Below, piece by piece: positions 38,149-43,202 of a stretch of 43,202 nt of DNA (the stretch's first letter is position 1; each line of letters begins with the position of its first letter). The stretch is taken from assembly GCF_005889725.1 (NCBI RefSeq), contig NZ_VCKX01000084.1:1-43202 (forward strand), read 5' to 3'. The notes beneath the pieces are model-generated. The model saw only the letters and a program-made list of their open reading frames with translations. It had not been told where the DNA came from and did no database searches. Source of the stretch: Nonomuraea zeae. Lineage in GTDB: Bacteria > Actinomycetota > Actinomycetes > Streptosporangiales > Streptosporangiaceae. Both the position numbers and the translations under genes were made by a program.

Positions 38149-40653
38149 GTGAGGCCCTATGCGTGGATGCCGCGGCCATTGCGGTGGTTCGCTCGGGTGT
38201 TGACCGTGCTTCTCGCACTTGCCCTCGTGCTGGCGGGGGTGCTCGTCTACACGGTGCGGAAGTCGTTCCCGCAGGTGGACGGATCGCTGCGGCTCCCCGG
38301 ACTAACCGGAAGTGTGGAGATTTATCGCGATAAATCAGGAATTCCGCACATCTACGCCGACACCGCCGCGGACCTGTTCACCGCGCAGGGGTTCGTCCAC
38401 GCGCAGGACCGCTTCTACGAGATGGACTTCCGCCGCCACACGACCGCGGGGCGGCTCTCCGAGCTCTTCGGCAAGACCACGCTCGGCACCGACAAGGCGC
38501 TGCGGACCATGGGCTGGCGCAAGGTCGCCGAGCAGGAGGTGCCCGAGCTGGCCCAGGACACCCAGGACTACCTGAACGCGTACGCGAACGGTGTGAACGC
38601 CTGGCTCGCCGCCAACCCCAACGCCTCCGACCGCAGCCTCGAATACTCCGTGCTGAAGCTCCAGAACGGCGACTACCGGCCGGAGAAGTGGACCGCCGTC
38701 GACTCCGTGGCCTGGCTCAAGGCCATGGCGTGGGACCTGCGCTCCAACATGGAGGACGAGATCGACCGCGCGCTCGCGCTGACCAAGCTGCCCAAGGAGC
38801 GGGTCGAGCAGCTCTACCCCGGCTACCCGTACGACAGGCACGCCACGATCGTCAACGAGGGCACGATCGACCGGGGACGCTTCGACCAGCGGGCCGAGCC
38901 GCGCCGGCGCGCCACCCCGGCGCTCACCCAGGGGGCCGCGACCCTCGGCGCCGTCCCCGACATGATCGGCACCGAGGACCGCGACGGCATCGGGTCCAAT
39001 TCCTGGGTGATCTCGGGCGAGCACACCGCCAGCGGCAAGCCGCTGCTGGCCAACGACCCCCACCTGTCGGCGCAGATGCCGTCGGTCTGGTATCAGGCGG
39101 GCCTGCACTGCCGGAAGATCACCGAGGAGTGCCCGTACGACGTCACCGGGTTCACCTTCTCCGGCATGCCCGGCGTGATCATCGGGCACACGGACAAGAT
39201 CTCCTGGGGGTTCACGAACCTGGGTCCCGACGTGGCCGACCTGTTCCTGGAGAAGGTGGAAGGCGACACGTACCTCCACAAGGGCGAGCAGCAGAAGCTG
39301 GAGACCAGGCAGGAGCAGATCAAGGTGGCGGGCGGCTCCCCCGTCACGATCACCGTCAAGAGCACCCTGCACGGCCCGCTGATCAACGAGGTCATCGAGG
39401 ACGCGCGGCCGGACGGCGAGGCCAACGCGGTCGCGCTGCAATGGACGGCGCTGACGCCCGGCCGGACGATGGACGCCGTCTTCGCGCTGAACAGGGCGGG
39501 CGACTGGAACGAGTTCAAGGCCGCGGCGGCGCTGTTCGACGTCCCCTCCCAGAACCTGATTTATGCCGACACTTCAGGCAAGATCGGCTACCAGGCGCCG
39601 GGGCGCATCCCCGTACGCCTGCGTGGCGACGGCACCTGGCCCGTGCCCGGCTGGACCGGCGAGTACGACTGGAAGACCGCCCCCATCCCCTACGACCAGC
39701 TGCCCTCGGTCGAGGACCCGGCTGAGGGGTTCGTCGTGACCGCGAACAACGCCGTCATCGACCCGAAGCGCTACCAGCCGCTGCTGACCGAGGACTGGGC
39801 GCACGGCTACCGCTCCGAGCGCATCCGCGACCGCGTCAAGGAGGCCATCAAGAGCGGCAAGGTCGACGCGGCGACCATGTCGGCGATCCAGCAGGACACC
39901 TACAACGGCTTCGCGGAGACGCTCGTCCCCGCGCTGATGCGGGTGGACCTGGCGGGGCCTAGCGGCGCGGCCAGGGAGCTGCTGAAAACGTGGGACCGTA
40001 CGCAGGGGCTCGACTCCGCCCCCGCCGCCTACTTCAACGCGGTCTGGCGTCAGGTGCTGACGCTGACGTTCAACGACGACCTGCCCGAGCAGGCCAGGCC
40101 GAGCGGCGGGGACCGCTGGTACGAAGTGGTCAGGCGGCTGCTCGACGCCCCGTCCGACCCGTTCTGGGACGACGTGACGACGAAGAACCGTACGGAGACC
40201 AGGGACGACATCCTGCGCCAGGCGCTGGCCTCCGCGCACCAGGAGCTCGCCGAGCGGCTCGGGACGGACGTCAAGTCGTGGCGCTGGGGCGACCTGCACC
40301 AGCTCGAACTGGTCAACGGCTCGCTGGGCACCTCGGGGATCGGGCCGGTCGAGGCGCTGTTCAACCGGGGGCCGATCGCGGCGCCGGGGAGCAAGGACGC
40401 CGTGAACGCGACGGGCTGGAACGTCCAGCGAGACTACGCGGTCACGGCCGTGCCGTCGATGCGCATGATCATCGACCTGTCGGACCTGGACAAGTCCCAG
40501 TGGATCAACCTGACGGGGGCCTCCGGGCACGCCTTCCACGAGAACTACTGGGATCAGGCGGAGGCGTGGGCCAAGGGGGAATTACTGCCGATGCGCTCGA
40601 AGCCGGAATCGGTCAAGCGGGCTGCCGTACACACCTTGCGCCTCTCCCCCTGA
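38149..40653 (+). CDS. Penicillin acylase family (Ntn-hydrolase) protein
   Basis: From GTG 38149 the protein has 834 residues. An N-terminal membrane helix or uncleaved signal (about 12-35) is followed by the alpha part, then GIGSNSWV, where Ser283 would become the new N-terminus after self-cleavage. The beta chain runs to the end and includes NDPHL and HENYWDQ. Family members hydrolyse amides such as beta-lactams, N-acyl-homoserine lactones or lipopeptides, outside the cytoplasmic membrane. The substrate is unknown. I prefer GTG 38149 because GGAGG lies 5 nt before it; an in-frame ATG at 38137 contains that GGAGG. Confidence 0.9.
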   Translation: MRPYAWMPRPLRWFARVLTVLLALALVLAGVLVYTVRKSFPQVDGSLRLPGLTGSVEIYRDKSGIPHIYADTAADLFTAQGFVHAQDRFYEMDFRRHTTAGRLSELFGKTTLGTDKALRTMGWRKVAEQEVPELAQDTQDYLNAYANGVNAWLAANPNASDRSLEYSVLKLQNGDYRPEKWTAVDSVAWLKAMAWDLRSNMEDEIDRALALTKLPKERVEQLYPGYPYDRHATIVNEGTIDRGRFDQRAEPRRRATPALTQGAATLGAVPDMIGTEDRDGIGSNSWVISGEHTASGKPLLANDPHLSAQMPSVWYQAGLHCRKITEECPYDVTGFTFSGMPGVIIGHTDKISWGFTNLGPDVADLFLEKVEGDTYLHKGEQQKLETRQEQIKVAGGSPVTITVKSTLHGPLINEVIEDARPDGEANAVALQWTALTPGRTMDAVFALNRAGDWNEFKAAAALFDVPSQNLIYADTSGKIGYQAPGRIPVRLRGDGTWPVPGWTGEYDWKTAPIPYDQLPSVEDPAEGFVVTANNAVIDPKRYQPLLTEDWAHGYRSERIRDRVKEAIKSGKVDAATMSAIQQDTYNGFAETLVPALMRVDLAGPSGAARELLKTWDRTQGLDSAPAAYFNAVWRQVLTLTFNDDLPEQARPSGGDRWYEVVRRLLDAPSDPFWDDVTTKNRTETRDDILRQALASAHQELAERLGTDVKSWRWGDLHQLELVNGSLGTSGIGPVEALFNRGPIAAPGSKDAVNATGWNVQRDYAVTAVPSMRMIIDLSDLDKSQWINLTGASGHAFHENYWDQAEAWAKGELLPMRSKPESVKRAAVHTLRLSP

Positions 40654-40832
40654 CCCCACGACCAGCAGTCCCTCCCCTGACCCCACGACCGGCAGCTCCC
40701 TTCTGACCTGTGACCGGCAGCAGCTCTCCTCCGACGTGTGACCAGCAGCTCTCCCCTGGCCCCTGATAACCAACAGCCTTTCCCTGGCCCCTGATGGCCA
40801 GCGGCAGCTCTCCCCTGGCCATACGACCACGG
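40652..40832. repeat. Degenerate 26-31-bp tandem repeats downstream of the acylase gene
   Basis: About six to seven units start near 40652, 40679, 40705, 40733, 40759, 40787 and 40818. They share a core like GACC(A/G)GCAGCTCTCCCCTG. They occupy most of the 243-bp gap. There are no unique spacers between units, so this is not a CRISPR array. Confidence 0.7.
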
Positions 40833-40896
40833 TCGTAGCCGCGGTCCAACCCCAGGGCCGACGCGCCCAGCACCACCCGCCTGCCACCATGGCGCC

Positions 40897-41766
40897 ATGA
40901 ATCGCCTCTGGTATCTCATCGGAGTCGCGCTGATGCTCGCGGGCCTCGTCCACCTGGGCGTGTTCGTCGTGGACGGCGGCCCGTGGGAGGGCGCGGTCTC
41001 GTGGCGCAAGCCGTTCACGTTCGGCGTGTCGTTCGGGCTGAGCGTCCTGACCCTGACCTGGGTCTCCACCTTCATCCGGCTGCGCGCCCGCCGGCTGCTG
41101 ACCGGCGCCTTCGCGATCGCCTCCGCGCTGGAGGTGGCCCTGATCACCCTCCAGACGTGGCGAGGCGTCCCGTCCCACTTCAACATGGAGACCGGCCTCG
41201 ACACAGCCATAGCGAGGACCCTGGCGGCGGGCGGCGGCATCCTCATCGCCATCGTGATCATCATGACGATCGCCGCGTTCCGCCCCGATCCGGAGCTCGC
41301 CCCGAGCACCCGCCTGGCCGTGCGCGCCGGATTCGCGACCCTGCTGGCGGCCATGGCCTTCGGCGCCGTCATGATCGCCCGTGGCGTCGTGGAGGTGGTG
41401 ACCGGTAACCAGCAGCTCGCCTACACGGTGGCCGTGACGCTGAAGCCCGCCCACGCCGTGTTCATGCACGGCATCCTGCTCCTGCCGGCCCTGGCGTGGC
41501 TCCTGTCCCGCACGCCGCACCCCGAGCACGTCCGCCTCCGGCTCGTACGCCTGGCGACCTGGACCTACCTCGCCTTAGCCACCGCCGTCTCAGCTCTGGC
41601 CCTGGCCGGCATCACGCTCGTGACCCCGTCGACCGCCTCGATCCTCTGCGCCGGAGCGATCTCCGGCCTGGCCATCCTCGCCCTCGTCCTGGGCGCAAGC
41701 CACCACCCCGACAGACCGCCCCTCGCACCTGAAGCACCCCAACCCCTGACCGACCACCCCCGATAG
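40897..41766 (+). CDS. Polytopic membrane protein of unknown function
   Basis: The 289-residue protein has about seven hydrophobic helices. The WYLIGVALMLAGLVHLGVFVVDGGPWEG start and VSWRKPFTFGVSFGLSVLTLTWV segment are conserved in actinobacterial hypothetical proteins as I recall. Histidines lie in helices (VHLGVF, KPAHAVFMHGI). No transport or enzyme signature is seen. The C-terminal 25 residues are Pro/His-rich. It reads from ATG 40897; the upstream ATG at 40889 stops after three codons. Confidence 0.75.
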   Translation: MNRLWYLIGVALMLAGLVHLGVFVVDGGPWEGAVSWRKPFTFGVSFGLSVLTLTWVSTFIRLRARRLLTGAFAIASALEVALITLQTWRGVPSHFNMETGLDTAIARTLAAGGGILIAIVIIMTIAAFRPDPELAPSTRLAVRAGFATLLAAMAFGAVMIARGVVEVVTGNQQLAYTVAVTLKPAHAVFMHGILLLPALAWLLSRTPHPEHVRLRLVRLATWTYLALATAVSALALAGITLVTPSTASILCAGAISGLAILALVLGASHHPDRPPLAPEAPQPLTDHPR

Positions 41767-41775
41767 CCCACACAC

Positions 41776-41884
41776 GCACCACTCAAAGAGCCGTACCACC
41801 TCATCGCTCGGGCACCCGCATCGCTCGCCACCGGGCCCCCGCATCACTCAGCACCGTGCGCCACCCGAAAACCCGCACCACTCG
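41776..41884. repeat. Irregular short repeats CCGCAYCRCTC
   Basis: Copies of about 10 bp occur near 41776, 41801, 41818, 41840 and 41875 in the gap after the membrane-protein gene. Spacing is irregular (17-35 bp). Confidence 0.5.
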
Positions 41885-41935
41885 CCGCCCGAACTACGCC
41901 ACCCCGAGGACTGCGCCCCACCCGGGTGAGGGGTG

Positions 41936-42358
41936 TCACGCGTCGCCGGTCGGCCGGCGCCAGCGCAGGGGTTCCCGGGGGTAGCCGCCGTCATCGAGAT
42001 CCGCGAGTCGCTCGAAAAGGTTGTACGAAGCCTGATGCCCACAGACGATCACCGAGACGAGCATCGAGATCAGATAGAGCGGCAGCATGGGCAGCCCGAC
42101 GCACCAGGCCCACTGGCTGGCGTGCCGGTCCTCATGCAGGATGAGCCGCTCGTCGAGCGCGTTCCACTTGGTCAGGACCACATTTCCCACGGTGAACGCC
42201 CCCGCGATGGGAAAGCGGTAGCGGTAGCCGAAGGCCAGGATGAGCCCGTTGGGACCAGGCTGCCTGGACGTGCCACCGATGACAGAGATCAGCAGTCCGA
42301 GCGGAGTGGCGAGGTTGATGTAGTTCGCCGCACGCCGGAACCGGAAGCGCCTGTCCAT
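41936..42358 (-). CDS. Small membrane protein with HExxH motif
   Basis: The 140-residue protein has two hydrophobic segments (about 15-30 and 90-112). Between them lies DERLILHEDRHASQWAW, where His75-Glu76-x2-His79 is a zincin-type HExxH. The conserved tail SYNLFERLADLDDGGY follows. I recall actinobacterial hypothetical proteins with H(E)xRHAxQW and FERxAxLxDGGY in this order. A metallopeptidase role is possible, but the third ligand is not obvious. ATG 42358 is chosen because the longer frame from 42421 adds a non-conserved leader. Confidence 0.72.
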   Translation of the reverse strand: MDRRFRFRRAANYINLATPLGLLISVIGGTSRQPGPNGLILAFGYRYRFPIAGAFTVGNVVLTKWNALDERLILHEDRHASQWAWCVGLPMLPLYLISMLVSVIVCGHQASYNLFERLADLDDGGYPREPLRWRRPTGDA

Positions 42359-42432
42359 GCGTCTCAGTCTTGACCAATCTTGACAAGTCGGAATAATGAT
42401 CTGCGTCCTGAAATCTCCCAAAGAGCAGGATT

Positions 42433-43202
42433 ATGAGATTCTCCATCCTGGGCGCGCTGCTCGGCACCGTCGCACTGGCAGGAGCCGGCGGAGCTGCGAT
42501 TACCCAGACGTCAGCGACCGATCCCCTATCCACCGACAGCCCTCTAGGCGCACTAGGCGCGCAGGTGGCGTTAGTCACCGCCCCGACGACGACAAGCCCG
42601 ACTCCTTCAGAGAGTCCCACAGTCGGGGATTACACCGCCAAGACGAAGGTCGTCAAGAAGAAGGGCGTCTCCTATCTGAACGTTTCCGTCAAGTACGACG
42701 GGGCGGCGCGCTTCACCGTCAAGCAGAGGGTGTGCAAGAGCAAGTCGTGTAAGACCGCGAGCACGGAGGTCCCGGTCACCACCGGCGCGGGAACGTCCAC
42801 GAAGAAACTGGGCAAGGGCACGTACAAGAAGAGGGGCAAGGCGTCCGTCAGCATGACGCCGCTGCCCTGGCCGACCGTCACGGTGACGGCCAGCCCCACG
42901 GCCACCGACACCGAGGCTCCGGCCGCGACGGTGACCGTGACTTCAACGGTGACAGAGCAGGCGACCGTCACGGTCACCGAGCCAGGTCCCACGGTCACCG
43001 AGCCCGGCCCGACTGTCACAGAGACAGTGACGGCCACGTTCACCTGTCAGCCCGTACCGACGCCGACGGACACGCTTCCGCCGACCGACGTGCCGACAGA
43101 TGTGCCGACCGACGTTCCCACGGACACGGTGTCACCGACGGCCACGGTCTCGGAATCGCCGCTGACTCAGACCACAAGCCCACCCGTGTCGGAAACCCCG
43201 AC
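42433..43202 (+). CDS. Secreted Thr/Val/Pro-repeat protein, C-terminus beyond window edge
   Basis: ATG 42433, preceded by GAGCAGGA, opens 256 codons to the right edge without a stop. Residues about 1-22 form a signal peptide. A beta-like domain (about 65-140) has two cysteines in VCKSKSCK and a Lys-rich surface. Then come repeats: TVTVT and (T)VTEPGP units, followed by TDVP units. This resembles exported, wall-associated low-complexity tails of actinobacteria. No enzyme motif is seen; the C-terminus, possibly with an anchor, is missing. Confidence 0.75.
   Translation, partial: MRFSILGALLGTVALAGAGGAAITQTSATDPLSTDSPLGALGAQVALVTAPTTTSPTPSESPTVGDYTAKTKVVKKKGVSYLNVSVKYDGAARFTVKQRVCKSKSCKTASTEVPVTTGAGTSTKKLGKGTYKKRGKASVSMTPLPWPTVTVTASPTATDTEAPAATVTVTSTVTEQATVTVTEPGPTVTEPGPTVTETVTATFTCQPVPTPTDTLPPTDVPTDVPTDVPTDTVSPTATVSESPLTQTTSPPVSETP

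Noticed and set aside
40652..40832. Possible CRISPR array
   Set aside because: Units are contiguous and degenerate with no unique spacers and no cas genes nearby.
40889..40900. ATG at 40889 as an earlier start for the membrane protein
   Set aside because: It is out of frame and stops after three codons.

Overview
The window is high-GC actinobacterial chromosome. Gene content and codon use fit Streptosporangiaceae, and Nonomuraea or a close relative is my best guess; that is an inference from protein style, not a database match. Starts are often GTG. At least nine genes have a -10 box of form TANNNT placed 6-7 nt before the start codon, the signature of leaderless actinobacterial mRNAs. I saw no tRNA, rRNA, CRISPR array, insertion sequence or prophage.

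Layout. 1-5.7 kb: a Pro/Glu-rich protein cut by the left edge, a CPBP membrane protease, a secreted protein overlapping a DUF6529 membrane protein, a CitE-like CoA-ester lyase, a small conserved protein and an EamA exporter. 5.8-14.2 kb: a soluble MgtE_N/CBS protein with a DUF1003 protein, a MarR regulator, Mrp, and the envelope-stress block tatB-htrA-rseA-sigE with a divergent O-methyltransferase. This order matches my memory of M. tuberculosis Rv1220c to Rv1232c. sigE carries an ECF-type promoter of its own class. 14.4-20.1 kb: leucyl aminopeptidase, DUF3117, a PaaX/PaaG-like pair and a family 8 polysaccharide lyase. 20.0-28.1 kb, mostly minus strand: tag, a DivIVA-like protein, two LOG-family proteins, then most of the succinylase branch of lysine/diaminopimelate synthesis (dapE, dapD, dapC) beside a 7Fe ferredoxin. 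28.2-30.4 kb: a stand-alone SH3-like fragment, an orphan binding lipoprotein and a methyltransferase. 38-43.2 kb: a penicillin-acylase-family protein, membrane and secreted proteins, and intergenic repeat arrays.

The part I cannot match to a described system is 30.5-36.6 kb. Two paralogous proteins share an N-terminal module, a sigma-region-4-like segment and a C-terminal domain I do not recognise. They flank a superfamily 1 helicase with a RelE-like N-terminus. In the downstream paralogue the sigma-4 helix-turn-helix looks intact and is followed by winged-helix-like repeats. In the upstream paralogue it is degenerate, and a roughly 290-residue acidic linker separates it from the N-terminal module. 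The operon begins with a leaderless 21-codon upstream ORF that overlaps the first gene by ATGA. A divergent cysteinyl-tRNA synthetase follows under its own leaderless promoter. The arrangement suggests DNA- or RNA-polymerase-directed surveillance, possibly defence or stalled-transcription handling; that function is inference.

A second notable element is the mrp leader. Four adjacent 6-nt segments (A-B-A'-B') can fold two mutually exclusive hairpins: one hides the Shine-Dalgarno, the other exposes it and brings it to a normal distance from the start codon.
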